A DNA stretch of 64,000 bases, from the NCBI RefSeq assembly GCF_014145325.1, contig NZ_JACHTF010000010.1, forward strand, positions 100,192-164,191, read 5' to 3'. Source of the stretch: Marilutibacter spongiae. GTDB lineage: Bacteria > Pseudomonadota > Gammaproteobacteria > Xanthomonadales > Xanthomonadaceae. The notes beneath the pieces were generated by a model. The model worked only from the letters and a program-made list of their open reading frames with translations, was not told the origin of the DNA and did not search any database. The stretch's first letter is position 1, and every line of letters starts with the position of its first letter. Shown here piece by piece: positions 50,162 through 61,650 of the stretch. Both the position numbers and the translations under genes were made by a program.

Positions 50162-50557
50162 TCAGAACAGGCGCATCGCCACCACGTAGAGGCCCAGCAC
50201 GGCCGAGGCGAGCAAGACCGCCCAGCTGAGCAGGGTCCCGGTGAAGCGACCGAAGGAGTAGCCGCCACTGCCGGACACGCCGATCGCGTGCAGCACGCGC
50301 CCGGCCAGCAGCAATGCGCCCAACACCCAGATCGCCACCGGGGCCAGGGCCGAGAGCTCAAGCATCATCATCAGCAACAGGGCCAGGGGCGCCTGTTCGA
50401 TGAAATTGGCATGGGCGCGGATGCGTTGCTGGAGCAGGGCATCGCCCCCACTGCCCAGGCCGATCCTGCGTTCCCGCCGGCGCAGGGTCACGCGGACCAT
50501 GAGGACCAGGTTCAGCAGGACCAGCAGGGACGCGAAGAACAGGGTGATCAGGGGCAT
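50162..50557 (-). CDS. MAPEG family membrane protein
   Basis: A 131-residue four-helix membrane protein of the MAPEG family. Visible: RVTLRRRERRIGLGSGGDALLQQRIRAHANFIEQAPLALLL, which is the conserved Arg/Asn/Glu-rich loop and helix 2 segment. MAPEG enzymes in eukaryotes use glutathione on eicosanoids; the bacterial ones are mostly uncharacterised. Its start ATG is at 50557. It is the last of four closely spaced minus-strand genes that begin with ggt. Confidence 0.85.
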   Translation of the reverse strand: MPLITLFFASLLVLLNLVLMVRVTLRRRERRIGLGSGGDALLQQRIRAHANFIEQAPLALLLMMMLELSALAPVAIWVLGALLLAGRVLHAIGVSGSGGYSFGRFTGTLLSWAVLLASAVLGLYVVAMRLF

Positions 50558-50594
50558 GGCGTGTCTCCGTGGAAAGCGTCGAGGGCGTGGCCGT

Positions 50595-51389
50595 TCAGCG
50601 CCTGCGGCGCCGGCGCAAGAGCAGCAGGACGACCAGGGCGGCCAGGCCAACGAGCGCCCAGGTCCAGTTCCAGACCGCGGGTTCCGGCGGCGGCGACGGG
50701 TTCGCCGCATCGATCGTGGCGGCGGTCGCGCCACCGGGTGGTCGCGTGCCCGGCGCGGCGGAGCGGCGCAGGCGCCAGGCACCGTCGCGGAAGGCGACCC
50801 GCCCCTGCAAGGGCGGCAGGACCAGCTCGCGCCAGCGGATCCGCAGGTCGCCGACCTGCGGGTGCAGCGGGTTCTCGGCACTGCCCAGGCCATCGCCGTC
50901 GGGCTGGAAGGTGGCGGCCATGTTCAACGGCAGGCGCGAGAAGCCGGGGCGGAAGGTCCGCCACTCCCCCAGCGCGCGCAGCACCTCGACGTCGACCGGA
51001 TAGCCGGCCAGGGTCGCGTCCTTGGCCCACCAGCGCTGCGTGTCGAGCGGCATCGGCGGGTTGCGGTGCGCGTCGTCGAAACCCGAGGAGTCGATCAGCG
51101 CGCTGTTCCACACGGCTTCGTAGCCGTCCCCGGCAGCGCGCCACTGGTACATCTCGACCTGGCGGTCGAGGCCCATCGCGCGAGTGCGGACGCCGAAGTC
51201 CCGGTCTTCCAGGGTCGCCTGCGCCGTGGGCGTGGCGCCTTCTTCGAGCACCGGCACCCCGGTCCCGGCGTCCGTCGCCACCACGGGCACGGCCGCGGCT
51301 CCGAACGAGGCGAGCATCGCCGCCAGGCACGCCGCCCGACTGGCCTTCAGCGCCAGGCCCAGGTCCGGAAGCCTCGCGCGGGGCGTCAT
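50595..51389 (-). CDS. TMEM43-like membrane protein, short form
   Basis: A 264-residue protein matching the core of the TMEM43/DUF1625 family: [34 protein letters not shown] and [15 protein letters not shown] hydrophobic segment at the N-terminus (about 14-38) and one near the end ([17 protein letters not shown]) flank the soluble part. The family is often longer (about 350-400 residues), so this may be a compact form. Its ATG overlaps the MBL hydrolase stop by four bases. Function unknown. Confidence 0.72.
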   Translation of the reverse strand: MTPRARLPDLGLALKASRAACLAAMLASFGAAAVPVVATDAGTGVPVLEEGATPTAQATLEDRDFGVRTRAMGLDRQVEMYQWRAAGDGYEAVWNSALIDSSGFDDAHRNPPMPLDTQRWWAKDATLAGYPVDVEVLRALGEWRTFRPGFSRLPLNMAATFQPDGDGLGSAENPLHPQVGDLRIRWRELVLPPLQGRVAFRDGAWRLRRSAAPGTRPPGGATAATIDAANPSPPPEPAVWNWTWALVGLAALVVLLLLRRRRRR

Positions 51390-52276
51390 GCAGCCAGCGC
51401 CCGTGCCTGCAGGCCGGGCACCTCGTGCGCAGTGCCGTAGCGCCCCTTCTCGTCGCGCACCACCTGGGCGAGCGCGCAACCGGGGTCGTGGGTGAAGAAC
51501 AGATGCACGTTGCGCGCCATCATGTCGGCGAGGAAGGCCTTTTTCTCGTCGATCAGCAACTCGGCGTTGCGGTCGTAGCCCATCGTGATGGGCACGTGCA
51601 CCCAGGGCCGGCCGGGGATCAGGTCCGCGCAGAACACCACGCCGCCATGCGGCTGGCCGTCCACGCGCTCGGGCCCGACGATCTCCGCCAGCATCAGGCC
51701 CGGCGTGTGGCCATCGCTGTAATGGAAGCGCACGCTCTCGCCCAGCAGTTGGCTGTGCTCGCCGTCGACGAGTTCCAGCCGCCCGGTGTTCTCCAGCAGT
51801 TCCGGCAGTTCCGGGATGAAGCTCGCGCGGTCGCGCGGATGCGGCTGGCGCGCACGTTCGAAATGCGCGCGACCGACCACGTAACTCGCGTTGGGGAACA
51901 CCAGTTGCGGCGGCTCGCCGTCGCGCCAGGCGCGCAGCAGGCCACCGGCATGGTCGAAGTGCAGGTGGGACAGCACGACCACGTCGATGTCCGCGGGCGA
52001 GAAGCCGGCCTCGGCCAGCGAATCGAGCAGGACATGCCGCGACTCGACCACGCCGTATCGATCGCGGAACTTCGGTTCGAAGAACGCGCCGATACCGGTT
52101 TCGAACAGCACCGTCCTGCCCGCCAGCGGCGTGGCCAGCAGCGCGCGGCAGGCCAGGTCGATGCGGTTGGCGTCGTCGGGCGCCGCCCACCGCTCCCACA
52201 CGGCGCGGGGCGCGTTGCCGAACATCGCGCCGCCGTCGAGCTTCTGGCTGTTGCCGAGCAGGGACCAGAGCTTCAT
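51386..52276 (-). CDS. MBL-fold metallo-hydrolase
   Basis: A 296-residue metallo-beta-lactamase-fold hydrolase. The zinc motif HLHFDHAGG near residues 104-112, the His of DGHTPGL near 200 and an Asp in FCADLIPG near 227 complete the metal site. No signal peptide. Relatives include lactonases and glyoxalase II-like enzymes; the substrate here is not known. It overlaps the TMEM43-like gene by four bases and follows ggt by 4 bp, so these belong to one transcription unit. Confidence 0.85.
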   Translation of the reverse strand: MKLWSLLGNSQKLDGGAMFGNAPRAVWERWAAPDDANRIDLACRALLATPLAGRTVLFETGIGAFFEPKFRDRYGVVESRHVLLDSLAEAGFSPADIDVVVLSHLHFDHAGGLLRAWRDGEPPQLVFPNASYVVGRAHFERARQPHPRDRASFIPELPELLENTGRLELVDGEHSQLLGESVRFHYSDGHTPGLMLAEIVGPERVDGQPHGGVVFCADLIPGRPWVHVPITMGYDRNAELLIDEKKAFLADMMARNVHLFFTHDPGCALAQVVRDEKGRYGTAHEVPGLQARALAA

Positions 52277-52280
52277 GGCC

Positions 52281-54023
52281 CTAGGGTACCTCGCCGGCCG
52301 CGTCGCGGATGCCCACCTTGCCGACGGGATTGCGCGGGTCGGTGCCACCCGACAGGGTGTTGGAGCGCTTGTCCCAGGAAACGGTCTGCAGGTTGCCCCA
52401 CTGGCGCTCGCCGGCGCTGACGGCATGGCCCATGGCTTCCAGGCCCCGTACGGTCGCTTCGTCCAGCGCGCCGGGCTCGGCGGCGATGGTGTCGGGCATC
52501 CACTGGTGGTGGATGCGCGGCAGCGCGGCGACCTCCTGGGGACCGAGCCCGGCGTCGTAGGCCAGGATGCCCAGCATCACCTGGGTGATGATGCGGCTGC
52601 CGCCGGGCGCGCCCAGTACCGCGACCCTGTCGTCGGATTCGATGAAGCTCGGGGTCATCGAGCTGAGCATGCGCTTGCCGGGCTCGGGCGCATTGGCGTC
52701 GTAGCCCATCACGCCGAAGGCGTTGGGGGTGCCCGGGCGCAGGGCGAAGTCGTCCATCTCGTTGTTGAGCAGTACGCCGGTGCCCGGGGCGACCATGCCC
52801 GAGCCGTAGAGCAGGTTCACGGTCTGCGTCGCGGACACGCGGTTGCCCTGCGCGTCGATGATCGAGAAATGGGTGGTTTCCTCGTCCTCGAGCGGCGCCA
52901 GCTGCCCCGGCAACAGGTCGCTGGGCGTCGCCTTCTCCGGGTGGATGCCGGCGCGCAGGCCCGCCGCGTAGTCCAGGCTGGTCAGGCGGGCGATCGGCAT
53001 CGCCACGAAGTCGGGGTCGCCCAGGTACAGGGTGCGGTCGCGGTATGCGCGGCGCATCGCCTCGGCGATCACGTGGGTGCGGTGGACGGCATCGAGCTTG
53101 TCCAGGTCCCAGCCCTCCAGGACCTGCAGGATCTCGGCCATCGCCACGCCACCCGAAGACGGCGGCGGCGCGGTGGTCACCTTCCAGCCGCGGTAATCGA
53201 ACTGGATCGGCGCGCGCTCCTTCACCTGGTAGCCGGCCAGTTCGGCGGCCTCCCACTGCCCACCCTCCTCGGCCACGGCGGCGAGCAGCTTGTCGGCCAC
53301 GTCGCCGCGGTAGAAGCCGTCGTGGCCCTTCTCCGCCAACCGCTCAAGGGTCCGGGCAAGATCGGGCTGCCGGAAGATTTCGCCTTCCTGCGGCGGATCG
53401 CCGTCGGCCAGGAACAGCTCGCGGCTGCCGCGGTAGCGCTCCATCACCTCGCGTCGGCGCTCGTAGCCGCTGGCCAGCCGCTCGTAGATCGGGAAACCCT
53501 CGCGCGCGATGCGGATCGCAGGCGCCAGCGATTCGGACAGGGGCAACTGGCCGTACTTCTCGGCCAGGTGCACCAGCGCGGCGGGCAGGCCGGGGATGCC
53601 GGCCGACCATGGCCCGTTGACGGAGCGGTCGCGATCGAGCTCGCCGTTGGCGTCGAGGTAGGCCTCCGGGGTCGCCGCCGCCGGCGCGGTCTCACGGGCA
53701 TCGATGAAGACATCGCGGCCGCTGCGGGCGTCGTGCACCAGGAAGAAGCCGCCGCCGCCGATGCCCGAGCTGATCGGCTCGACCACCGACAACGTCGAGG
53801 ACACGGCCACCGCCGCGTCGAAGGCATTGCCGCCCTTGGCGATGATTTCCATCCCGGCGTCGGTCGAGAGGCCGTGCGCGCTGGCGATCGCGGCCCCCGG
53901 GGGGTGCGCGGCCGCGGCGGTGGGCGTGACGCCCGTTTGCGGCTCGGCTTCGGCGCAGGCCTGCAGCGGCAGCATCGAGGCCAGGAGGCCGGCAAGGGCC
54001 AGGGTTCGCAGGATCACGCGCAT
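52281..54023 (-). CDS. ggt: Gamma-glutamyltransferase
   Basis: A 580-residue Ntn-hydrolase that cleaves the gamma-glutamyl bond of glutathione and related compounds in the periplasm. The signal peptide ends with LQAC, so a lipid anchor is possible. The autoprocessing nucleophile Thr lies in DEETTHFSI near residue 385; [20 protein letters not shown] follows. The ATG at 54023 has an AGGAG box. It heads a run of four minus-strand genes (ggt, MBL hydrolase, TMEM43-like, MAPEG). The larger frame upstream is not coding. Confidence 0.93.
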   Translation of the reverse strand: MRVILRTLALAGLLASMLPLQACAEAEPQTGVTPTAAAAHPPGAAIASAHGLSTDAGMEIIAKGGNAFDAAVAVSSTLSVVEPISSGIGGGGFFLVHDARSGRDVFIDARETAPAAATPEAYLDANGELDRDRSVNGPWSAGIPGLPAALVHLAEKYGQLPLSESLAPAIRIAREGFPIYERLASGYERRREVMERYRGSRELFLADGDPPQEGEIFRQPDLARTLERLAEKGHDGFYRGDVADKLLAAVAEEGGQWEAAELAGYQVKERAPIQFDYRGWKVTTAPPPSSGGVAMAEILQVLEGWDLDKLDAVHRTHVIAEAMRRAYRDRTLYLGDPDFVAMPIARLTSLDYAAGLRAGIHPEKATPSDLLPGQLAPLEDEETTHFSIIDAQGNRVSATQTVNLLYGSGMVAPGTGVLLNNEMDDFALRPGTPNAFGVMGYDANAPEPGKRMLSSMTPSFIESDDRVAVLGAPGGSRIITQVMLGILAYDAGLGPQEVAALPRIHHQWMPDTIAAEPGALDEATVRGLEAMGHAVSAGERQWGNLQTVSWDKRSNTLSGGTDPRNPVGKVGIRDAAGEVP

Positions 54024-54085
54024 GGATTCGCTCCTGTCGCCACGTCGGGCGGCTGGGTGGATGGCGGCGGGACGCGACCCGCGGT

Positions 54086-54334
54086 TCATTGTTGCTGCAG
54101 CCGGGCCAGTTTCGCCAACAGCTGCGTCTCGGTTTCCGGCATGTCCGGGTCCGGATCGATGCACTCCACCGGACACACGACCACGCACTGCGGTTCGTCG
54201 AAGTGACCGACGCACTCGGTGCAACGCGCCGGATCGATCACGTAGATGGTTTCGCCCTGCGAGATCGCCTGGTTGGGGCAGGCCGGCTCGCAGACGTCGC
54301 AGTTGACGCAGAGCTCGTTGATCTTCAGGGACAT
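54086..54334 (-). CDS. YfhL-family 2x[4Fe-4S] ferredoxin
   Basis: An 82-residue ferredoxin. Two cysteine clusters are visible: CVNCDVCEPACP near residues 9-20 and CTECVGHFDEPQCVVVCP near 38-55. The second cluster has the extra residues between the second and third Cys that mark the YfhL/FdxA-like (Alvin) type. The electron partners are unknown. Start ATG at 54334. In many gammaproteobacteria this gene neighbours coaD, which lies 1.2 kb away here beyond a repeat-rich region and a lipoprotein gene. Confidence 0.9.
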   Translation of the reverse strand: MSLKINELCVNCDVCEPACPNQAISQGETIYVIDPARCTECVGHFDEPQCVVVCPVECIDPDPDMPETETQLLAKLARLQQQ

Positions 54335-54991
54335 GGGCGTGGAAGCCGGGATTGAGAGGGGTGGGGCATGAATGGGTAATGGTAAGCCCTTCGACCTCCA
54401 CTGGCTCGTGCGCTGCGCGAGGTGGGCAAGCACGCCGTACAGGATGGCCGATACGATCTACTCGCCGGCTGCCAGAAGGAGCACATGAGTCCGTCATCCC
54501 AGCGGACGCTGGGATCCAGCACCTGGAGCCCGAAGCTGCGACGCGGACAGTTCTGCGGGGATGAGGCATCGGCGAGGTCGCTTGCGCCTGGCGCGAGCAA
54601 AGGACGAAGAGCCAAAGGCTGGATCCCCGCTTTCGCGGGGATGACGGCTCTTGCGTGCCCCGCGAAGGGAGCGTGCCGGTGCATTTGGAGAGCGGGACGG
54701 CGCGATCGACCGACGAGGTCAAGCGACGGGCTTCGCCTGCGCGCCACGCCGAAAGCCCACCGCAGCGGCTCCATCACGTAGCCCGCGAAATCCGCGAGCC
54801 GTCATCCCAGCGGACGCTGGGATCCAGCTCCTGGAGCTTGCAGCCGCGACGTGGGCAGGTCCGGAACGACGCGCCGGCAAAGCCGCCCGCGCCGGGGCGC
54901 GGGCGAAGGACGAAGAGCCAAAGGCTGGATCCCCGCTTTCTCGGGGATGACGCACTGACAAAGCCCTGCGCGTTGCGCAGGGGTCAGGGCG
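54335..54991. repeat. 657-bp repeat-rich intergenic region with two composite palindromic elements
   Basis: No gene is seen. Two similar composites lie at about 54491-54648 and 54799-54952. Each starts with the palindrome CGTCATCCCAGCG...GGGATCCAGC followed by CTGGAGC, has a variable centre, then GGACGAAGAGCCAAAGGCTG and an inverted palindrome with arms GGATCCCCGC/GCGGGGATGACG. The ends are strongly alike and the middles differ. A related palindrome pair is at 47909-48021. These look like REP-type mosaic elements, not protein genes. Confidence 0.75.
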
Positions 54992-55480
54992 TCACTTGGC
55001 TTCGACGAACTGGAAGACGGCGCCGGAAGGCTCGACGGCGGTCTTGACGCGTGCGAAGTCGGCGTTGTCGCCGATGAACAGGACGCGCACGCCCTTCATC
55101 GAACCGCTCTGCGCCATTTCGAACGAGGCCACGGCCAGGTCGGCGGTCTTGGCCGAATCCGGCGAACCGTAGGCCAGCAGCGTGCCCGAGACGCCACCGC
55201 GCATGACGTCGGTCTGCGCCTTCTCGAGCTGGCGCTGGTACTCGCCCTCGTAGTCGGCCGAGTCGGCGGCGGGCAGCGTGTACAGGTAGACGCTCGACGC
55301 ATCGCCGACATTGCGCTTGACGATATCGGTCAGGTACTCGGCCCAGGCGTTCTCGTCGCTGGTGGTCGGCTTGGCAACCGGAGCGGCTTCGACCACTTCC
55401 GTCGCCTCTTCCTTCTGGCAGGCCGCCAGGACAGGCAGGGTGAGGCAGGCGGCCAGGATCAGGCGGGTGGACATCTTCAT
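54992..55480 (-). CDS. Hypothetical lipoprotein
   Basis: A 162-residue protein with lipoprotein signal (MKMSTRLILAACLTLPVLAAC, Cys21). The mature part is acidic, with an alpha/beta pattern (LIVRN, VSGTLLAYGSPDS, VRVLFIGDNADFARVK) but no recognised domain. It lies 46 bp after coaD on the same strand. I do not recognise the family and assign no function. Start ATG 55480; the second ATG two codons later is also possible. Confidence 0.75.
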   Translation of the reverse strand: MKMSTRLILAACLTLPVLAACQKEEATEVVEAAPVAKPTTSDENAWAEYLTDIVKRNVGDASSVYLYTLPAADSADYEGEYQRQLEKAQTDVMRGGVSGTLLAYGSPDSAKTADLAVASFEMAQSGSMKGVRVLFIGDNADFARVKTAVEPSGAVFQFVEAK

Positions 55481-55526
55481 CGGGATTCCCCTTGGTTTGA
55501 ACGGAATGTGGGGTTGAAAAACTCGA

Positions 55527-56060
<534 letters not shown>

Positions 56061-56123
56061 TCAAGTGGATGGAGGATTCCGCGGCAACACTGCCGCGATC
56101 GGCGGCGCGCGTGCGGCGGTGGT

Positions 56124-56807
56124 TCAGCCACCGGTCCCGGACGCGTCCGCCCCCAGCGGGTCGACCGGCCCGAGTTTAGCAGCGGGCACGGCCTGGCGAC
56201 GGTACAACGCCTGGCGCGACTCGCGGGTCCGCCCCTCGCGGTGCAGCGACCAGCCGGCCGGCAGCGGTGGCGGGTGATCGGCCGGCGACTCCACGTACAG
56301 CCACGCGGCGTCGGACATCAGCGCTGGCAGGCCCGCCAGGGCGGCGTCCCACAGGCCGGCGGCGAACGGCGGGTCGACGAACGCGATGTCGAAGCGCTCC
56401 GTCTTGCCTGCCTGGCCCTGCAGCCAGCCCAGCGCCTCGGCCTCGACGATCCGGACGGCCTCGCCGCCGTGAAGCCGGTCCACGGTCTCGCGCAGGGACT
56501 GGGCCAGGCCGCGGTCGCGTTCGACCAGCACCGCCGAGGCCGCGCCCCGAGACACCGCCTCAAGGCCCAGGGCGCCGCTGCCGGCGAACAGGTCCAGTAC
56601 CCGCGCGCCGGGCAGCGCGGGCATCAGCCAGTTGAAGAGGGTCTCGCGGACCCGGTCCGCCGTCGGTCGCAGGCCGGCGACCGCCGGGACCGGCAGCCGT
56701 GTACCCCGCCAGCGTCCGCCGATCAGCCTGACCTTGCCCGCTGCGGCGGAGGTCGACGCGGCCGCGGGCAATGGCGCCGGGCGCCGGTGCGTCGAATGCT
56801 TTTTCAT
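56124..56807 (-). CDS. rsmD: 16S rRNA (guanine(966)-N(2))-methyltransferase RsmD
   Basis: A 227-residue SAM-dependent methyltransferase acting on 16S rRNA G966. SAM motif RVLDLFAGSGALGLEA near residues 68-84 and catalytic DPPF near 143-146 are visible, as is RPTADRVRETLFNWL. The first 22 residues are low complexity. The start ATG 56807 faces ftsY, 67 bp away. Confidence 0.94.
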   Translation of the reverse strand: MKKHSTHRRPAPLPAAASTSAAAGKVRLIGGRWRGTRLPVPAVAGLRPTADRVRETLFNWLMPALPGARVLDLFAGSGALGLEAVSRGAASAVLVERDRGLAQSLRETVDRLHGGEAVRIVEAEALGWLQGQAGKTERFDIAFVDPPFAAGLWDAALAGLPALMSDAAWLYVESPADHPPPLPAGWSLHREGRTRESRQALYRRQAVPAAKLGPVDPLGADASGTGG

Positions 56808-56873
56808 CGGGGCTTGGCGGGGGGCGGTGATAGCATGGGCCTATTCTCGCGCATATACAGACGCCCCCGCTCG

Positions 56874-58106
<1,233 letters not shown>

Positions 58107-58113
58107 TCGCCGG

Positions 58114-59397
58114 GTGGCCCGCCGCGTGAGCCGCAAGCGCCTGTTCGTCCTGCTGGCGATCGTCGCGCTGGCCGTGCTTGGCGCGCTGGCCTTCTGGCTG
58201 AGTCGCCCGCAGCAGGTCGCCGCCCTCGTGCTCGGCGCCGCCGGCCGGGCCCTGGGCCTGGAGATCACCGCATCGGGCGCGGCCGAATACCGCCTGCGCG
58301 GCACGCCGACCCTGGTGCTGCGCGACCTCGACGCTCGTCTGCCCGGCGCGAGCACTCCGCTGCTGCAGGCCGATCGCGCCCGGCTGTCGCTGCCCTGGCA
58401 CACCCTGCGCAGCCGGGGCGCCGACCTGACCCTGGAACGCATCGAACTCGACGGCCCGCGCCTGCAGTGGCCGGCGCTGATGGCCTGGCTCGATGCCCGC
58501 CCCCCGTCCGACGCGCCGCCGCGCCTGCCCGTGCTGACCGACGGCGTGCAGGTCCGCGACGGCCACGTCGATGGCGACGGCTGGGCCCTGCACGGCCTTG
58601 CCCTCGACGCGCCGCGCTTCCATCCCACCCGCCCGTTCTCGGCGACGGTCCGCGGCGACTACATCGACCCGCCCTCGCGCGCGCGCTTCGACCTCGCCGT
58701 CGAACTGGGCCAGGCCCAGGCGCTGCTGGACGGCGAGCCGAGCGCGCTCCAGCTCCGCGGCACCCTCGCCGCCGACCTGGACGGCAAGCGCGTCCCCGCC
58801 ACGATCGTCCTGTCCGGCCCCGTGCAGCGCGAAGCAGGCAGGGTGACGATCGCACCGATGCGCTTCGGGACCTCGGCGCGCTATGAGGCCGACGTTACCC
58901 GCCTGCCCTTCCTGCTGGGCATGCACGGGCGCCTGCAACTCGAAGACGACGGCCTCCTGATTGCGCCCGATGCCCTCGTACTGGACGGCACCGGCGACGC
59001 CAGCCCCATCCCTTCGCTGCAGGCCCATGGCCAGCTCGTGCTGCGGCCCGGCGAGGCACCGCTCGCGTTGGCGCTGGACGGGCGCCTGGCCGGCTGGCCC
59101 ACCGCGTGGCCGACGCTGCCGCCGCCGCTCGGCCAGTCGCGCGCGCCCCTGCCGTTCTCCCTGCGTTATGCCGGCCCCTTCGACGCCAGCAGTCCGGCGC
59201 GCCTGCGGCTGGAGCGGGAGCAAACCCGGTTCGACGCCCGCTTCCGCCTGCCGGCCGTGCTGGCCTGGCTGGACGCCATCGCGACCGGCACGCCGCTGCC
59301 GCCGATCGAAGGCCGACTGCAGACACCCGAAGTACAGATTGCCGGAGCGACTCTCCGCGGCGTCGAGCTCAGCTTCGAGTCGGACGAAGCCCAATGA
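58114..59397 (+). CDS. AsmA/YicH-like envelope protein
   Basis: A 427-residue protein with an N-terminal membrane helix (LFVLLAIVALAVLGALAFWL) and an AsmA-like periplasmic beta region: [38 protein letters not shown], then VQVRDGHVDGDGW and later repeats of the same kind. AsmA-like proteins are large and implicated in lipid transport; this is a short form. GTG 58114 is used as start (a second GTG is 12 bp downstream). It starts 7 bp after ftsY and its last bases overlap the mutY start, so ftsY-asmA-like-mutY appear as one unit. Exact function unknown. Confidence 0.72.
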   Translation: MARRVSRKRLFVLLAIVALAVLGALAFWLSRPQQVAALVLGAAGRALGLEITASGAAEYRLRGTPTLVLRDLDARLPGASTPLLQADRARLSLPWHTLRSRGADLTLERIELDGPRLQWPALMAWLDARPPSDAPPRLPVLTDGVQVRDGHVDGDGWALHGLALDAPRFHPTRPFSATVRGDYIDPPSRARFDLAVELGQAQALLDGEPSALQLRGTLAADLDGKRVPATIVLSGPVQREAGRVTIAPMRFGTSARYEADVTRLPFLLGMHGRLQLEDDGLLIAPDALVLDGTGDASPIPSLQAHGQLVLRPGEAPLALALDGRLAGWPTAWPTLPPPLGQSRAPLPFSLRYAGPFDASSPARLRLEREQTRFDARFRLPAVLAWLDAIATGTPLPPIEGRLQTPEVQIAGATLRGVELSFESDEAQ

Positions 59398-60509
59398 GCC
59401 GCGACCGCCCGACACCGCCGGTCGCCGTCGATCGCGACCGCTACGCCACCCCGCTGCTCGCCTGGTTCGACCTGCATGGTCGCCACGACCTGCCGTGGCA
59501 GCATCCGCGCTCGCCGTATCGCGTGTGGCTGTCGGAGATCATGCTGCAGCAGACCCAGGTCGCCACGGTGATCGCCTATTTCCAGCGTTTCGTCGACGCC
59601 TTGCCCGACCTGCCCGCGCTGGCCGCGGCGCCGCAGGAACGGGTCCTGGCGCTGTGGTCAGGCCTGGGTTACTACGCGCGCGCCCGCAACCTGCACGCCG
59701 CCGCGCGCGCCTGCGTCGAGCGGCATGGCGGCGAGCTGCCGCGCGACCTCGAGGCGCTCGTCGCGCTGCCCGGCATCGGTCGCAGCACCGCCGCGGCGAT
59801 CCTGTCCCAGGCCTGGGGCGACCGCCACGCCATCCTCGACGGCAACGTCAAGCGCGTGCTCGCGCGCTACCACGGCGTCGAAGGCTGGCCGGGCGCGCCC
59901 AAGGTCGAGAAACGCCTGTGGGCCTTCGCCGAGGCCCATGTCGAAGACCCCGCCCTGCCCGACGCGCGCATGGCCGACTACACCCAGGCGCAGATGGACC
60001 TGGGCGCCACCCTGTGCATGCGCAGCAAGCCCACCTGCCTGCTCTGCCCCTTGCGCGAAACCTGCGTCGCGCACCGGGACGGCCTCACCGACAGCCTGCC
60101 CACGCCGCGACCGGGCAAGACCCTGCCCCGGCGCGAAGCCCAACTGCTGTGGCTGGAGGACGCGCAGGGCCGGATCCTGCTGCAGCAACGTCCGCCGACG
60201 GGCATCTGGGCCTCGCTATGGACCTTGCCGCAGGCCGACGACGCCACGCTCGCCCGCGAATGGCTGGCCACGCATGCCGATCCGGACTACGACGCGGGCG
60301 AGGCACTGCCTTCGATCGCCCACGCATTCAGCCATTTCCGGCTCGACCTGCACCCACGCCGGTGGCGGGCTGTCGCCCTGCGCGAGCGCGTCGGCGACAA
60401 TGACGACCTGCGTTGGGTCTCGCGGACGCAACTGACGGCACTGGGCATCCCCGCCCCCATCCGCAAACTGCTCGAATCCAGCGACGCGACGCCCGCCGAC
60501 CACGATTGA
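59394..60509 (+). CDS. mutY: A/G-specific adenine glycosylase MutY
   Basis: A 371-residue repair glycosylase that removes adenine opposite 8-oxoguanine. Visible: EIMLQQTQV with the catalytic Glu near residue 48, the helix-hairpin-helix [13 protein letters not shown], catalytic Asp in [13 protein letters not shown] near 149, and the four cysteines of the [4Fe-4S] cluster (C-x6-C-x2-C-x5-C) near 208-224. The C-terminal third is NUDIX-like for 8-oxoG recognition. ATG overlaps the upstream stop by four bases; yggX follows at 8 bp, as usual. Confidence 0.95.
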   Translation: MSRDRPTPPVAVDRDRYATPLLAWFDLHGRHDLPWQHPRSPYRVWLSEIMLQQTQVATVIAYFQRFVDALPDLPALAAAPQERVLALWSGLGYYARARNLHAAARACVERHGGELPRDLEALVALPGIGRSTAAAILSQAWGDRHAILDGNVKRVLARYHGVEGWPGAPKVEKRLWAFAEAHVEDPALPDARMADYTQAQMDLGATLCMRSKPTCLLCPLRETCVAHRDGLTDSLPTPRPGKTLPRREAQLLWLEDAQGRILLQQRPPTGIWASLWTLPQADDATLAREWLATHADPDYDAGEALPSIAHAFSHFRLDLHPRRWRAVALRERVGDNDDLRWVSRTQLTALGIPAPIRKLLESSDATPADHD

Positions 60510-60517
60510 GGATCCCG

Positions 60518-60793
60518 ATGCCCCGCACCGTCCACTGCGAATACGAGAAGCGTGAGGCCGAAGGCCTGGACTTCATCCCCTGGCCCGGCGAACTGGGCAA
60601 GCGCGTCTACGCCCACATCGGCAAGAACGCCTGGGCCGCATGGCTGGCCCACCAGACCATGCTGATCAACGAGAACCGCCTGTCGCCCATGGACCCCAAG
60701 CACCGGGCATTCCTGGCCGCGGAGATGGAGAAGTTCCTGTTCGAGGGCGGCGCCGACAAGCCTGCCGGCTACGTCCCGGCGGACGCGCCCTAG
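60518..60793 (+). CDS. yggX: Oxidative damage protection protein YggX
   Basis: A 91-residue Fe(II)-trafficking protein. [19 protein letters not shown] with Cys7, [17 protein letters not shown] and [28 protein letters not shown] match the family closely over the whole length. It follows mutY by 8 bp; the pair is conserved in gammaproteobacteria and links iron and oxidative stress. Confidence 0.95.
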   Translation: MPRTVHCEYEKREAEGLDFIPWPGELGKRVYAHIGKNAWAAWLAHQTMLINENRLSPMDPKHRAFLAAEMEKFLFEGGADKPAGYVPADAP

Positions 60794-60830
60794 TCATCCC
60801 GCGCCGCCCTGGCCATGCCCTGGCCGCGAC

Positions 60831-61310
60831 TTACCCATCCGACGCGTCTGCGGGCTGGGTCCCGTTCTCGCGCCGGTCGGCCTCCGCGGCCTTGATCGCG
60901 CGGGTATCGAGCGGCCGGATCTCGCCGATGATGCAGGGGATCGACACCGCACCCGCCCCGGCGCCCAGGACCGTCACCTTGTCGAACTTGGCGTAAACCA
61001 TTCCGCCCTGGTCGCTCAAGGCGATCGCCGTGGCGAAGTCCAGGTTGTAGCAACTGCCGTCGAACTCGAGCAGGTAGGCCTCCTGCGGGCGTGTCCAGAT
61101 CGCGAGCGCCTCGTCGCCCAGCGGCGTCCAGCTGTCGAAGCGACCGAAATACCGGAAGCTCTTCACCGGCTCGCCGGCATGCGCGCGATAGATCGCCAGC
61201 CGCTCGTCGTCGCTGATCCGGTCGCCGGTCGCACAGGCCGACAAACCCGCTGCCACCAGGACCGCCAACAGCGCACACCCGGGGGCCGAACGCATCATGC
61301 TGAATTGCAT
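60831..61310 (-). CDS. DUF6491-like lipoprotein
   Basis: A 159-residue protein with a lipoprotein signal ending in LSAC. The mature part has the pattern VKSFRYFGRFDSWTPLGDEALAIWTRPQEAYLLEF with cysteines in CYNLDF and IPCIIGEIRPLD, typical of the small DUF6491 envelope proteins found in Lysobacter and Xanthomonas relatives. Function is unknown. Start ATG 61310 with an AGAGGAAA box. Convergent with yggX. Confidence 0.75.
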   Translation of the reverse strand: MQFSMMRSAPGCALLAVLVAAGLSACATGDRISDDERLAIYRAHAGEPVKSFRYFGRFDSWTPLGDEALAIWTRPQEAYLLEFDGSCYNLDFATAIALSDQGGMVYAKFDKVTVLGAGAGAVSIPCIIGEIRPLDTRAIKAAEADRRENGTQPADASDG

Positions 61311-61451
61311 CGTCTTTTCCTCTCTGGCGAACCGGACGTGCCGCCGCCGCGGCGACACGCATGCATCTCACCATACGCGGCAAGCGGCACAGGCGTCGCA
61401 CGCCACCCACCGCCGGAAAACGCCCGCCACCGCGCCGCCCTGCCACGATGC

Positions 61452-61480
61452 TTGCCACATCCTTCCCGCATCCGTATCAT
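61452..61480 (+). promoter_or_regulatory. Probable promoter of tRNA-Phe
   Basis: TTGCCA at 61452-61457, a 17-bp spacer and TATCAT at 61475-61480 make a good sigma-70 promoter. The GC-rich run GCCGCTCC after the -10 is of the discriminator kind that makes stable-RNA promoters respond to ppGpp. It lies 30 bp before the tRNA. Confidence 0.6.
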
Positions 61481-61510
61481 GCCGCTCCTCACACGGTCGC
61501 ACCGTGTCGT

Positions 61511-61586
61511 GGCCGGGTAGCTCAGTTGGTAGAGCAGGGGATTGAAAATCCCCGTGTCGGGGGTTCGATTCCCTCCCCGGCCACCA
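61511..61586 (+). tRNA. tRNA-Phe (GAA)
   Basis: A 76-nt cloverleaf. Acceptor arms GGCCGGG/CCCGGCC, D-arm GCTCAGTTGGTAGAGC, anticodon stem GGGGA/TCCCC around loop TTGAAAA (anticodon GAA), T-arm with GTTCGATTC and an encoded CCA end. It is an attachment target for the integrase downstream. Confidence 0.97.
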
Positions 61587-61622
61587 TCTTTTGGTGGAGA
61601 CAAATCAAGGCGTTACAGATGG

Positions 61623-61650
61623 CCCGCACATGCTGCGGGTTTTTCGTTTT
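61623..61650 (+). terminator. Intrinsic terminator after tRNA-Phe
   Basis: Six-bp stem CCCGCA/TGCGGG with loop CATGC, followed by TTTTT and, after CG, TTTT. It ends the tRNA-Phe transcript just before the 3' end of the convergent integrase gene. Confidence 0.75.

Noticed and set aside
49649..52420. Long plus-strand frame covering upp and the genes after it
   Set aside because: It crosses upp in another frame and then the MAPEG, TMEM43-like and MBL genes in antisense; no domain is visible.
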